From Paramecium sonneborni (taxonomy: Eukaryota; Ciliophora; Oligohymenophorea; Peniculida; Parameciidae), in NCBI GenBank assembly GCA_905182985.1, contig CAJJDN010000018.1:62001-126000 (forward strand): DNA of 64,000 nucleotides. Direction: 5' to 3'. This document shows, piece by piece, positions 27,944 through 40,600 of this stretch; the stretch's first letter is position 1, and each line of letters opens with the position of its first letter. The position numbers and the translations under genes are program-made. The notes under the pieces were generated by a model. The model was not told where the DNA came from. It saw only the letters and a list, made by a program, of their open reading frames with translations, and did not search any database.

Positions 27944-28016
27944 TGATCGCGGCCAGACTTGAACTAACGGCCTCGTCTTTGTTATAGATGCGTGATAACC
28001 CCTACACCATGCGATC
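27944..28016 (-). tRNA. tRNA-Val (anticodon AAC)
   Basis: Cloverleaf read on the minus strand: acceptor 5' GATCGCA with 3' CGCGATC and discriminator A; D arm GTGT...TCAC with GG in the loop; anticodon arm CATCT/AGACG around loop ATAACAA, giving anticodon AAC for the GTT codon; five-base variable loop; T arm GTTAG/CTGGC with loop TTCAAGT. A-box and B-box-like internal promoters are therefore present. Two A-C mismatches are visible (acceptor position 7-66 and anticodon stem 28-42), weakening but not abolishing the call. No CCA is encoded, as expected for a eukaryote. Confidence 0.85.
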
Positions 28017-29187
28017 AATGGATAATGATTTAAAATTATTATTAATGCTTATTCAAGAGATTATAATTTCCTATTTAAAAAAAATAATTCAGGATCATTT
28101 TTTCTATTTTGTATTATAAATAGTAATTATAAAATTCATTATTTTCAATTATATTGAAGTTCTATTTTAAATCATCATTTTAGATAATAATTTATATATA
28201 AGTAATATAATTTATTAAAGTGTAAGGAAATAATATTTAAAGATCATGGGAACCTATGCTGTCTAAAAATTTGAAAACATTTTATTACCTATTGGAAAAG
28301 AAATTCATGTAATAAAATTAAAAAACAGCATTTTAGTCTAATTTGTAAATGACTTTGAAAAATGTTATTCATAATTTAAAATGCAAAATGCTAAAATTTA
28401 TTTGAATTTAGTAATATACCAAAAGATTAAGAGTTTCATTTTAAAATAAATGATTTTAAGCACAAGTATTTGTTTATAATGAATAATCTTAATTGAAAAT
28501 ATATTTGAAATGAATCTTTCTTATTAATATAAAAGATAACTATTCTGTAAGATGAGAATTGTTGAAGCAAGATTTTGATTTTGTTTTAACAGTGAAATTC
28601 TTAGCTAAGTTTACAAGATGAATAAATAGAGGAAAAATTATAAGTTTAATTTTACAATAAATAAAGACTTGAATTTTATTTATTTGAAGTTATCATTACT
28701 TTTTATTATATAATTTATAGAGGAAAAATAATATTTAAAACTTAGAATATGATTATACAATATTAAGTAAAGAAATTTTAATATCAAACTGGAATGATTT
28801 GGAATAGATATGAATATAGGTTTTGATAAAAGAATATTATTATAAAACATTTTTAGCTAATCTTTATAGAAGATTATCAGTAATTATTAGATAATAAATT
28901 TAATAATAATTTGTTAAATCACTTTAGAATTCATGAGAATCTGAAGCTTAAATATATTTATAATTGTTGATAAAATTAAAATCTTTTATGAAGTATAACT
29001 CAAATAATTTGATATTGAAAAATTTAGTATAAGATAAATATTACATGTTTTTATAATTATAAATAAAAAATTTGATGCAAAGTTGAGAATAAGATCATAA
29101 GGTTGATGATGTTATACTATATCAGTAATATAATATAACCTTATATCATTTTATATTTATTAATAAATCTTCTTATTATTTATTGTA
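28017..29187. other. AT-rich intergenic region with weak coding-like fragments
   Basis: About 1.2 kb upstream of the PH-like kinase. It contains one short TGA-terminated frame (28246-28482, listed separately) and other short open pieces on the plus strand up to ~29150 that do not join into a gene. It could be spacer or remnants of a degraded gene. Confidence 0.35.
28246..28482 (+). CDS. Short ORF, doubtful
   Basis: A 78-codon TGA-terminated frame starting MGTYAVQKFENILLP and containing IHVIKLKNSILVQF. Its beginning has strand-like alternation compatible with a small folded domain, but the second half is low-complexity Ile/Leu/Lys. In a 25% GC genome with one stop codon, frames of this size are common by chance. 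It may be the surviving 5' piece of a decayed gene. Confidence 0.2.
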
Positions 29188-30850
29188 ATGAATAAAGAGT
29201 GCAACAATAACTATATTTCATTATTTGATGAGCCCAACAAACCGTTATGGTAAAAATCTAAACCTGACTTTAAAATATATTAAGTATCAAGTGTGTTGAC
29301 AATGAGAAAAACAAATTCTTAATCAATAAAAAAAGGAAAGTTTTTCATATCTAATGAATACTTAGTAGAAGTTGATAATAAATCATACAAAAGACATATT
29401 GATCTCAATAACATTATTTTAGAATAAACAAACTAACAATATACTTTTAGACTAAGCAGAAATAAAAAATAAATTGAATTTACTTCTAATGAATAAGAGT
29501 ACTAATTATGGTTTTAATTGATCAAGAAATATGCTATTTAAAGATCTTTCAATGAAGATTATAAATTATTAAAAGTTTAAGGTTAAGGAAATTTTGCTAA
29601 AGTAAACAATTTTTTAATATTGTTAGGTTTACAAAGCAATCGGGAGAGATAATTGTGCATATGCTGTGAAGTCATTTGAGAAAAAAAGTTTTAAAAATCT
29701 CACACTTGAAAGAGTATTTAATGTTTTTTATGTATTTTAGGATGCATTAAGATTAGAGATCAGCATCATGAGAAAAATATAATTTCCAGGGATAATCAGA
29801 TTATATGAAGTTTACGAGACCGATCATCATATTTGGTTAGTAACAGATTATTTAGAAGGTGGTGAATTATTTCAGTATCTTCGAAATTAACCTTAAGGGT
29901 TTAATGAAGTTTAAGTAGCATTATTAATGCATAACCTACTTAATTCTTTAGATTACTTACATTGTTAAGGCATTATACATAGAGATATAAAAGTATAATA
30001 TTAAAGTATAAAATAAGCCAGAAAATTTAATCCTTCGTTCACCGATCAATGCTTCTGATGTCTGTATAGCAGATTTTGGATTAGCTGATTATTATAATCC
30101 AGAAGGCAAATATTTATTTAAAAGATGTGGAACTCCAGGATATGTAGCACCAGAGATTTTATAAGAGAAAAATTATGACTATAAAGTCGATGTGTTCAGT
30201 GCAGGAATTTTAATGTTTATAATGTAAGTGAAGATTTACAAATTTAAGGTTGAGTGGACACTCTCCATTTCAAACTAAATCAAAAAATGAACTTGTTATC
30301 AAAAATTATAATTGTGAAATAAATTACTCAATAAATAATTTATCATAAAAGATTAGTCCTGAAGGTAAAATTTAAATTGAATTTAGCTTTATAGCTTTTA
30401 ATGATATTGTTATCTCCAAATCCATAAACTAGATATACTGCTAAATAAGCATTATGTCATCCTTGGTTTATGAAGTGTTTTACTCCTATTTACTAGATTA
30501 ATCCTCCTTAATTATATATGCCAACTAATATGATTCCATAATTTTAACATTACCCTGATATTTTTGCTAGAAGTCCAATTATGAATTAATTTTTAAACTA
30601 ATCAATCTCAAATCTTTCTTTATCAGGATCATCTAGTAATTTATAAATTTATTTTATTTTAGATATTACACCCTCAAGAACTCAATCAAATTCATTACAA
30701 GTTTAAAATCCATCTAAAATTCCAATCGAAGAAGACCATTAAGATTTCGAAATTATCTAGGAAGAAATTTGTTAAATTCATGAGATCAATAAATACTTAA
30801 TCAATAATCAAAAAAAACAAACGCCAAATTAATAAAATAAATTCGCTTGA
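29188..30850 (+). CDS. Ser/Thr protein kinase with N-terminal PH-like domain (CaMK group)
   Basis: 512 aa after removing introns of 25, 27, 25, 25 and 22 nt. Residues ~45-120 (FFISNEYLVEVD...EYQLWFQLIKKYA) have the strand pattern and terminal Trp-helix of a PH domain. The kinase domain is complete: Gly loop GQGNFAKVYKA, AVKSF lysine, IIHRDIKPENLIL catalytic loop, DFGLAD, GTPGYVAPE and FSAGILMF. The tail is Ser/Asn/Gln-rich. PH-CaMK-like kinases without EF-hands are expanded in Paramecium; a phosphoinositide-linked kinase is inferred. Two of the introns (29993-30017, which splits HRDIK from PENL, and 30224-30248) end AAG, and the protein sequence leaves no alternative junction. Confidence 0.92.
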
Positions 30851-30922
30851 TGATACTAATAAACATTATTTATTTTATGGTGTTATTAAAAAATTAAATA
30901 ACAGATTTTTCAATATATGTAT

Positions 30923-33079
30923 TCATTTTTATTGACTCTCTGTTGCTAATATAACAGATGCTTATTTTTATAAAACAGATGATGAAGGTTGATTTGGTTT
31001 TTATTAAGAATATATTACTTCTTATTCTACCTCTTACAACTCTTACTCTGTCACTTTATAATCTGTTGTAAATATATCTAAAAATTCCATAAATTCACAA
31101 TAATTATATTTTCTACTATAAACTTCTGCAAGTTTCTTAGTATTTACCTTATTTTTATATAAAGCTATAAATGGTACACCTCTACGTAATTAATCAAGTG
31201 ATATAAAAAGAGTTGGATATTTTACTTCTTTAATTCGTTATGGAGTATCTGAATCCATTAAAGCCTTAAAAAGTGACAAGTAATGATACACATCTTATCT
31301 TGATAAATTTTTTTCTAATACAATTTTCTCTACATTCACTAATTACAATATTTCTTTAAATTTTTAATTATCTTTTGGAGTAAAAGATTAAAATGGATCT
31401 TCAACTGAAGTTATTTATTTAGATTTCTTTTTAAAAATATGTGTATTTTAAGGTAATATATGATCATAAGCATCCTCTTAAATTTCTTCTATTGATCTTT
31501 CATCCTCATATAACAATCTCCTTTCAAAATGTTCCTCTTCCTCTGCTCTTATAAAATTTTTCTTAAATATATATTTAAAGTACTGTTTTCAATCGAACTT
31601 ATATTGACTATCTCCTCATTGCTTTGATCTTTTTTAATCTCAATCTCATGTTCTCTTCTAAATTCTTTAATTTCTTAGAATATTTTGATTTATTAGAATG
31701 TATGTATTGTTGTAATAGTTTTAAATAAGTATCCTATTCTTTTTCATTCATTTAAATAATTGATTATTCAAACATCTCATTATCAGGTTCTCTTATATTA
31801 TTTTCTATTTCTATATAATATTAAGAAGGAATAGAAGTTTAGCTTCCAATTTAAATCTATCTAAAATAAAATGGTAATAAATTTTCTCTTCTTTTGAAAA
31901 ATCTACAAACATCATCTTTACTTCTCAAATCTAATAATTTAGTTGCTAATTTTGGATATTTATCAACTTAAAATTCACCAGAAAGATTTAAATGTTATTT
32001 TATAATATTCCAAAAATCAAAATCACCCTGAATTATTAATAAAAAATTACTTATATTTGTATATATAAAAACTTTTCATAGGGTGGAATTTAATTTAATG
32101 CTGAAATCTCAATACTATCTAAAGTAAATGTTTTAGCATATGGAATATAGCTTCGATAATGAAGAATATCCAGAAAGTATGAAAACCATTCTTTATAATT
32201 ATCTTAGATTTCTTTTTCATTAATTATTTTCTCATAAACTGGAACAAAATAAGGAAACACAGTTAATTCAACCTCATTAGTTCTAAATTCTGTATAATAA
32301 TTTACATAGATTTGACTTCAGTTTGTGAACTTCTCAAATGAATATTTTAATGTGGTAAATAAATTAAAATGAAGATTGGTCTTAAACCTTTTTTTGTGTT
32401 TAAACCAACTTGTACAATCTTTTATGATAAATTCTATTAAATAACATCTATTTTCCACTGAGTTTTAAACCTTTCTAAATGATGAATTTCTCTCTAAATT
32501 TCGTATGCTTTATTAATACGATTTACTTTATTATTAACTTACCATAATTAACTCTCAATTTCTGGACTAAAACTTTTAAATTTGAAAGAATCAGATCTAG
32601 GAGAAGCACTGTAATTATCTCTAGCAAGGGTTGTGAGTTCTGTTATTATTGGTTTATTGTATGAATTTTTTGTAACTTAAGTATACATTTTCTATGAAGA
32701 TTAGTCTCTTTCAGTTTTCTTAGGTCTGTTTTCAGTTTTCAAATTGGTGTTATTTTGAGGTTAATCACCATCAAAGTGTAATTAGGCTAATTAATATTTT
32801 CTCAATTTAATCATATCTTCTTTGGTTTTTTAGAGAATGTTTGGAAAAACAATTGGTTTAATGCCTGTAGGAATAATGTATTTAATAGATGAGGTTCTGG
32901 AATTTAATAGATGAGTGCTTGCTTTGTTTGTTTTAATCACAGATTCAATCAAGGGCAGTCTAAAAAAGAAATATTTATATATATAAATACTTTTCATCTG
33001 TAATTTCTGTTTCAATTCTCTATTATTTAATCTTGTCTTCAATTAATACTATTGGAATATATTCTTTTTATTATTACAT
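30923..33079 (-). CDS. Unknown 685 aa protein
   Basis: Start ATG at 33079, stop TGA at 30923. Introns of 31, 23, 23 and 22 nt give an exact 686 codons. The N-terminal ~150 residues are basic and Ser/Thr-rich; the middle has FPYFVPVYEKII and FDFWNIIKQHLNLSGEF, then a charged helical stretch. The C-terminal block contains YPTLFISLDQLRRGVPFIALYKNKV and a Gln-rich end. No membrane segment or catalytic motif, and no family recognised. The third intron ends CAG and the fourth AAG instead of TAG; both junctions are fixed by frame. Confidence 0.8.
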
Positions 33080-33123
33080 ATTGAATAAATATTTAATATA
33101 TATAAATTTTGTTTAGATTACAA

Positions 33124-34424
33124 TCATTCCAAATCATCTAAGATTTCTACTTTCTCTCCTGAAGAACACATATTAATACAGAAATGGATATCATCATTAT
33201 CTGAATTTTCAAATCCCAATGTTATAGCTGGAGTATCATTGGGTTTATTTTTACATGTAAATTTGAGGGTCTAAAATTAATAGATATTTTACTCTATTTT
33301 CTAAATTGATTTCAACAATAATAATATCACCACTTGTAAAAGTGAATGATTTTTAGACCATGTTCTCTTCTTTTTTAGAATGAGACCAAGTATGTGCATT
33401 TGAAGAAATCATATAAGAACCATGTCCCAAATTCTAATGATCAAATTTCATACTATTTTGTTATAATAGAATTATTACTTTTTTCCTAAAAGAACATTTT
33501 TAAATGCTATTCCTATGCCAATGAAATTAGTTAAATGTGAAATCTTAATGGCTATTTTACAAGATTCTAGAATTTATGGTTCCATTAATATAAATCTATT
33601 TTCACTATTTTGATTCGCAGTCTAATGAGCATTCTTTTAATCTGTAATATTGATTGATGGAGATTTAAGTACACTACTAAAAGTAAAATTAGTTGTATTT
33701 TATGCTTATATTGGTAAAGTGAATTTTTCAATAGGTTTAGTAATTTTGGAAGTTGATGATTTGAATTATGTAAGCAAATGATTAAATTGAGCAATTGCTT
33801 CTAAAGACTACAATATTTAGTATGAATATGATTACAGCTTTTTAATATTAATCAAATAATCTCTATGGTTTAAAGTCAATCTCAATTTTTCCAGGTTACT
33901 GTTAACTAACATTATCGATAATCTTTCTAACATCTTATTTTAGTTAATCAACATTCTTGTATTGACTATTTAGTATTTACTAAAATATTTATGGAAAATT
34001 CATTTAAGTTTAATTTTATTCCAACAATCTTTGTCTTGTATTCTTGTGACTTAAATTTATTTAATCTTCTAATAATTTTATTTATCTTATAGTAGCATAA
34101 AATAATATACAAAACCATTTTTTAGACAGTGTCTTTAAGACTTGATAATAATTTGGAACGCACTTGATCTACTTATGTAAGTAATTAGTCAATTGAATTT
34201 TGATTTTGTTTACCATTAACATTATTAGAAATATCTGCAAGGAATATCTTTAATGGAATCACTTTGTGTTTTGCATGTTTTTATGATCTACAAACTGGAC
34301 ATATAAGACCCATTTCTTTGCAATTTGAATCTAGACAAACAAAATTTAATTGCTCTCCTTCATGCATATCTCCAAGTGTGCAATTCAAATAATTTATTGC
34401 CCTTGTTTTAATATCCTCGGACAT
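33124..34424 (-). CDS. TRIM-like protein: B-box zinc finger, coiled coil, SPRY-like domain
   Basis: About 400 aa with four or more micro-introns. The N-terminus carries a B-box-type zinc finger (CLDSNCKEMGLICPVC...KHAKHK). A Gln/Leu-rich coiled coil follows (~residues 85-200). The C-terminal ~170 residues include ISHLTNFIGIGIAFKN, GHGSYMISSNAHTWSH and FTFTSGDIIIVEIN, the strand order of ciliate SPRY domains, ending EKVEILDDLE. No RING finger is present, so ubiquitin-ligase activity is not implied. B-box/SPRY proteins usually act as binding scaffolds. My exon sum is one base off a multiple of three, so one splice junction may be slightly wrong. Confidence 0.82.
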
Positions 34425-34513
34425 TTTATTAATGATTTATTTAAAAACACAAAATGAACATCAGGGGGGGGAGAATTTTATTAATAATACTCAAAACTAA
34501 TTAATTTAATATA

Positions 34514-35581
34514 ATGAGCATTCTGGTCAGAAAAACTAATAAATAGATGCGGTCTTTAAAGTCTTTAAGAACAGATTAATAGAAAAAAAAACTACCATAA
34601 GTTTCTAAGTTCCGATATACAAGTACAAAGTTCCATCCATTGAAAACTGAACCTGATTATATTAATGATTGTGTTAAATTCTTTACAATTAGGTAATTAA
34701 GTATATATATCTATTATAGAACACTCTAAGGAATAGATGACAATATTGATAATAATTAAGATTGTATATTCTATTCTACTAATTATAATGATAATGAAGA
34801 TCAGTATTTATTTGGTATTTGTGATGGACATGGTCCTGATGGACATCTCATTTCTAATTATGTTGCACATTAATACAAAAGAAAATTAAGGATTTCTTTG
34901 TTTTTTGGAGATCATTAATCTCAAAATATAAAATTAATGAATTAATGCACAGTCGATATTGAAAAAGAATTGTAGTTCAATGATGAATTTAATTTAATGA
35001 TAAGTGGAACCACTCTTATTGCAATTTTTATTAATGGAGACAAAATTATTTGTTAAAATATAGGAAATTCAAAAGCAGTTTTCTTTTCTAAATCATAGTT
35101 TTAATGGCAACATAAAGAATTATCTTAAGAACATAAACTATCTCACAATTAAGAGTGTTTTAGAGTACTGAAAAGTGGAGGGTAGATTAGATAATTAAAA
35201 AATTAATTTACAAATAAAAGATAAGGACCTTATTATGTTTTTCTACAGGATCAAAATATTCCATAACTTTATACCACAAGATCTTTAGGAGATTCTATAG
35301 GTAAAAAAATTGGAATAACAGCTGAATCAGAATTCTAGACATTTTAATTAAAATAGGAAGGATTTTTAATCTTAGGAACTTGTGGTTTATGGGATGTTAT
35401 GAGTTATTAGGAAATCATAACTTTATTAGAATAAACTAGATTTATTTCTTAATAAAAATAGATTGAAGAGTTGGCAAATTCTATATTGAATTATTGTAAA
35501 AAAAAATGGGAAAATTATTATAATAATAATGAAGTAGTTAGAATTGAAGACATCTCGTTCATTTTAATTTATTTATCTTGA
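34514..35581 (+). CDS. PP2C-family protein, probably inactive
   Basis: 346 aa with one 27 nt intron. PP2C landmarks are in order: NQDC, FGICDGHGPDGH, MISGTTLIAIFI, QNIGNSKAV, TRSLGDSIGKK, GFLILGTCGLWDVM and EDISFILIYL. Compared with the intact PP2C at 41-42.6 kb, the Asp of the usual ASDGLWD motif is Cys (TCGLWD) and the Asp of the C-terminal DNIT/DDIT motif is Glu. Both positions coordinate the Mn/Mg pair. GDS is also changed to GNS, and the N-terminal RxxM basic/hydrophobic motif is not obvious. A pseudophosphatase or regulatory role is inferred. The frame is intact, so it is not a pseudogene by sequence decay. Confidence 0.85.
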
Positions 35582-35605
35582 TTATATTATTTAACTTATT
35601 TAATT

Positions 35606-37566
35606 ATGAAAAATAATAATAATTTAGATGATGATGACATCGATCCAAGTTAATTTATAAAAAATCTAGACACAGGTGATACTTTTAGTGTTAATAATTT
35701 TGGAGAATTAGATATCGATTATTTATAATATACAACAATAAATATAAAAAAAAATCGATGGAAGAATTTTTGGAATAAAATTGAAGAAATAAATGAAAAA
35801 CTTTATGATGCTTGTGAATAGGGTGAAGAAGAGATAGTTAATGTTCTACTAAAAGATTAGAATGATTTAAAATAATAAGTTCAACAATAAATCAAGTCTA
35901 GTTCAAATAGTATGATTGGAGATGATTACTAAGAATTTATAGGATTAATAAATATAGATTCTAAAGGATTGGATGATTGGACAGCACTTCATCATGCAAC
36001 TAATAATAGAAGAACAAACATTGTTAAGCTTTTATTAGAATCAAAGGCAAATCCTAATTTATGTACTTAGATGGGAACAACTCCTTTACATTTGGCTTGT
36101 CTTAGAGGATCACTTGAAATAGTTCAATTATTAATTTATTATAAAGTAAAAGTAAATAGTTAAGATTCTGATAACAATACACCTTTACATATCAGTGCAG
36201 AATAAAATCAAGTTAAAATTGTAGAATATTTAATTGCTAATGGAGCAGATGGTATTTATTTATAAATTAAAGATATTTAGCAAAATTAAAAAACTCTCGT
36301 TAAAAAACAGCATTTGATTTAACAATGTCAAATGAAATACGAAAAATACTTGAAAAGTTTGTTCCTGTTATGGGAGAGTACTCATAGAGATCATAAATTG
36401 GAAGTTATGTTGTCAAAAATTCTAGATCTGATCATATTGAGAAATTGTTAGGAAAAGTAAATGATTTAAAGAAAATTGAAATTTTAAAATAGAAATAAAT
36501 ACAATAATCAAATAATTAATAAATACCAATTGAACCAGCAATAGTTACTCCATTTTAAGAAATTAATGTCAATGTATTTATTATTTTCAAAATTTTAGAC
36601 ATGTTCTCCTGATGGTTATATATTTCACAAACTGTTAGGAAAAGGTAGTTTTGGAGAAGTGTATTATGCAACTAGAAAATCTGATGGAGAAGGATTTGCT
36701 ATAAAGACACTTTGTAAAGAAAGAGTATTTTCAAAGAATTTAACTCGTTATGCTCAAACTGAAAAGAATGTCTTAAGTGTTATGAAACACCCTTTTATTG
36801 TAAGATTGCATGCAGCTTTTTAGAATTCACAAAAATTATTTATGGTATTGGATTTTTGTCCAGGAGGTGATTTAGGATAATTATTAACAAAGCATGTTAA
36901 ATTTAGTGAAGAAATTTCAAAATTTTATATTTGTGAAATTATTTTAGCTTTGGAATCACTTCATAAGAATTGTATAATTTTTAGAGATTTAAAACCTGAT
37001 AATGTAGTCTTGGATTAAACAGGTCATGCTAGATTAACAGATTTTGGATTATCAAAAGAAGGAATATATGATAATATTACTAAAAGTTTTTGTGGATCTA
37101 TTGCTTATTTATCACCTGAAGTACTAATGAAAAAAGGACATTCAAGAACTGTTGATTGGTATCTTGTTGGTGTTCTATTATATGAAATGATTGTAGGTTT
37201 ACCTCCATATTATCATTAAAATAGAGAACAATTATTTGAAAATATAAAAAAGGGTGTTTTAAAAATTCCTAAACATATGAGTGAGGATGCAAGAGATTTA
37301 ATAAAACGATTGTTAATTAGAGATCCAGCATAAAGATTAGGTTCAAAGAATGATGCAGAAGATTTAAAATAACATCCTTTTTTTAAAGATATTAATTGGG
37401 ATAAAATATAAAATAAAACAGATAATGGCCCATTCATAGAAAAAGATAGATCTAAATAATGGGAAAAAGAAGTTATTGATGTAAAATTTATATTATATAT
37501 TAGATGAAATTCGGAGAATAACCATAATCAAATCCCAGATTAGATGATTGGTCATTCATTTAATGA
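35606..37566 (+). CDS. Ankyrin-repeat AGC protein kinase
   Basis: 627 aa after removing introns of 29, 25 and 23 nt. Residues ~30-100 are acidic and helical. Three to four ankyrin repeats follow (DWTALHHATNN, MGTTPLHLACLRG, DNNTPLHISAE, then a final one interrupted by an intron and ending TAFDLT). The kinase domain is AGC type: GKGSFGEVYYATRK, FAIKTL, CIIFRDLKPDNVVLD, TDFGLSKEG, FCGSIAYLSPEVL and DWYLVGVLLYEM. A C-terminal AGC tail ends DDWSFIQ. The catalytic loop has FRD rather than the usual YRD of AGC kinases. Ankyrin repeats presumably bind a partner that positions or restrains the kinase; the substrate is unknown. It lies 24 bases downstream of the PP2C-like gene. Confidence 0.93.
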
Positions 37567-37608
37567 AATTTATTTTGTGTATTATTGATAAAATTAATTT
37601 TTTAATTT

Positions 37609-40600
37609 ATGTAAGTTGAGACATTCAAGGATTAACTCTACGCAAAATTAAGATTAAAAAGCTCACCTTAAAATGATAAAGCATTAATACTATTATAGTC
37701 CATTGAAAACAATCTTAACCATGAATAAAGAACAAATCCTACCGCATATATAGCTTAATTGATTAATTTATTGAAATCTACAAAAGAAGGTTAAGATGCC
37801 ATCATTTTACTTATTTATAAAGTAATACATAAAAATATAGAATTAAGATATTACCCTCAGTTCCTATAGTTGTAGTTAGAAAGTTAATTCCAGCTTTATT
37901 AGAAGAAGTCAGCAAAGTATAATTAGATAATCTTAGTGTTGGTGTATATGGTTAAATTTTGATTCTATCTGCCAAAGAAGTATTTTATATCTACTAATTA
38001 AGGACTTAAACTCATCATAACTTTAATAACTCTTCAATCTTTTATTATAATAAACTATAAGTGATAAAAAAAAACTTAGAAAATAAGCTGTCAAAACATT
38101 GCAAACCTTTTATCAATAGAAAGCATTAGATATTTAGTAGGCTCCTGAGATAAATGAAAAACTAAGAACTCATTTGAAAGTAAATCTATCAGAGAATAAT
38201 GAATGTGCTTAACATTCTCTGACACTTTTAGCATCTCTAAACAATCTCATTCCTTATTCAATTTTAGTAGATGCATTATATGTAATAATTGAAGAGATTT
38301 AAAATATGGATAGCAAATATTATCCATTTATATTTCTATCTTTAGAGGTAAATATATTATAAAATAAATTATTTAGTAAGTTCTTCAATAAAATGTTGGA
38401 GCAGATTAAGCTGAAAAATTAATTTAATAGCTAAATCAATTACAACCAGAAGAAATTAATGCATAACATGCATATATATAGTGTATTAGATAGTGTTTGC
38501 TTACATTAAGTTAAAGTAATTTATCTTTGGCAGCGTCTTATTTACCATCTATTTTATCTAATATGGCAGAATTACTCTTACAAAATAATTAAAAATTAAT
38601 GCAACATTGTAGATTAGAAATGATGACTTTAATTGAAAAAATTGGTAAATCAACTCTCTCGCTTAAATAAGATTTGGCTGAAGATATAATGAATTTAGAA
38701 TTAGAAAGTGCAGGAACTTTGTAATAAAAATATATAGCCACATTAACTTATTTATTTAGTAATAGATTTGATCATGCTAATATTCTTGATGTATTTGCTA
38801 AATTCTTTGCAACAATTGATGATAAAACATTTGATCATTGTAAAGAATTAGTCAAAGAATTTGTTCATAATAAGTCTAGATGGCCACATGTATATTTTGA
38901 AAAGACTTTTGGATAATTATGTAATGGTGTAAGTATGTCCCTATTATTACGTACATTTCCTTTAAGAACAGAGGGAGTTAATCCTTTAGATAAAGATTTT
39001 GATGAGAAATCTAATTGTTGGATCCTTTATATATTGAGTAAATATGCAAATCCAACATTGGAAGAATTTTTAGATTTCCTATTCCCATTAACAAATTTAT
39101 TATCTTTAGCATCAAATGCTAATCCTTCTCATGAATAAAAAATTATTCAAAATATTCTTTTCCATGTATTAGAAATAGCTTCAAATTCTAAAGCAAAGAA
39201 TGAAACTTAAAATCATCCAAAGTTAACTTAATTTATTGAATTGACTTTAAATTATTTAAAAAAAGAGCATGTATTTTTTGAAAAGTTATTACTAATGATA
39301 GCTAAACTATTTTCATAATTAATTACATTTCCATAATTACAAAATTTTTCAAAATAATATATTTCTACTTTAGCTAAATTAGTTGAATAGAATAATTGCA
39401 CTCATACATTGAATGCTATTAAAGTAATGAGTTTTGCAGCACCAAAATAATATATATAAGAAGCTTTTAAGAAAAATATAGAAAAGTTGTTATCTTCTAA
39501 AGATAAATTAGATGATAGAGCATTAAACAATATGGATATTGTATTGTAAGTTGTCAGTGCATAATAGATGACTTCAGATCTTTGGGATTATTGCATAAAT
39601 TTTACGAAAGAAATGATAAATATTCCTATAATTTAGAAGAAGATTTATAAGTTCTTGGCTGCAATAATTCCAAAAGTTCATCATACCTTTTTAGCTGAAG
39701 CATATAATTTAGTTTTAGAGGCAGAATGTGAACCTAGTTCAAGGTAAAAAAGATTTTAAGTAATCTTATAATTGGAATCATTAGTGACTTCTAAATTAGA
39801 GAGCTATTAAACTTTTATACAATAATTCTTACCTGAAATGGTAGTTGCAATCAGAGACAATAATATTAAGACTCGTCTTTTAGCTGAAAAGTTAATAGAA
39901 AATATTGGGTAAAGATTATAAGGATTGGATTTATTAGAATAATTTATTTCTATGGTATTTGCAGGATTAGCAGCTTAATCAAATGTAATGAAAGCTGATG
40001 CTGTTGCAACAATTTCATTATTAGTTGATAAATTTTACTCTAATTTAAAAACTGAATTTATTGATGAAATGACAAAATTAATATTACTCTTGTTAAAAGA
40101 ATAAAATAATGAAATTTTTAAATCTATTATATTATATGTGAAAGTTTTAATCAAACACAGACATACATTAAATTAATAACTTTTTAGTTAATTATTTAAT
40201 TTAGATGAAGTATCAAGAGACAAAAACATAATAATTTTAAAAAGATTATTAATGAAACTTAGTAAAGCTTATTCTATGACAGCTGAAAGTTTAATTCCAT
40301 AAGAACATATTAAATTATTTAAAAATGCAATTAAAATAGAAAAATAATAAAAAAAAAAGAAAAATAAACGAGATTAGGAGAGAGAATTGAATAAATAAAA
40401 ATGGTAGTAAAAAAAAAATAAAAAATACAAAGATTCTGATTTTGAAAGTGATGATGAAGAGTCTGATGAATAATAAGTATAAAAATAATAATAAGGTGGT
40501 ATGGAAACAGAAGTAGAAGTTGAAAATAATTTATTGTTAAAATATGATTTTAAAAAGGAATAATTTCATTTTGAGGATGCAATAAAGTAAAAAAAGAAAG

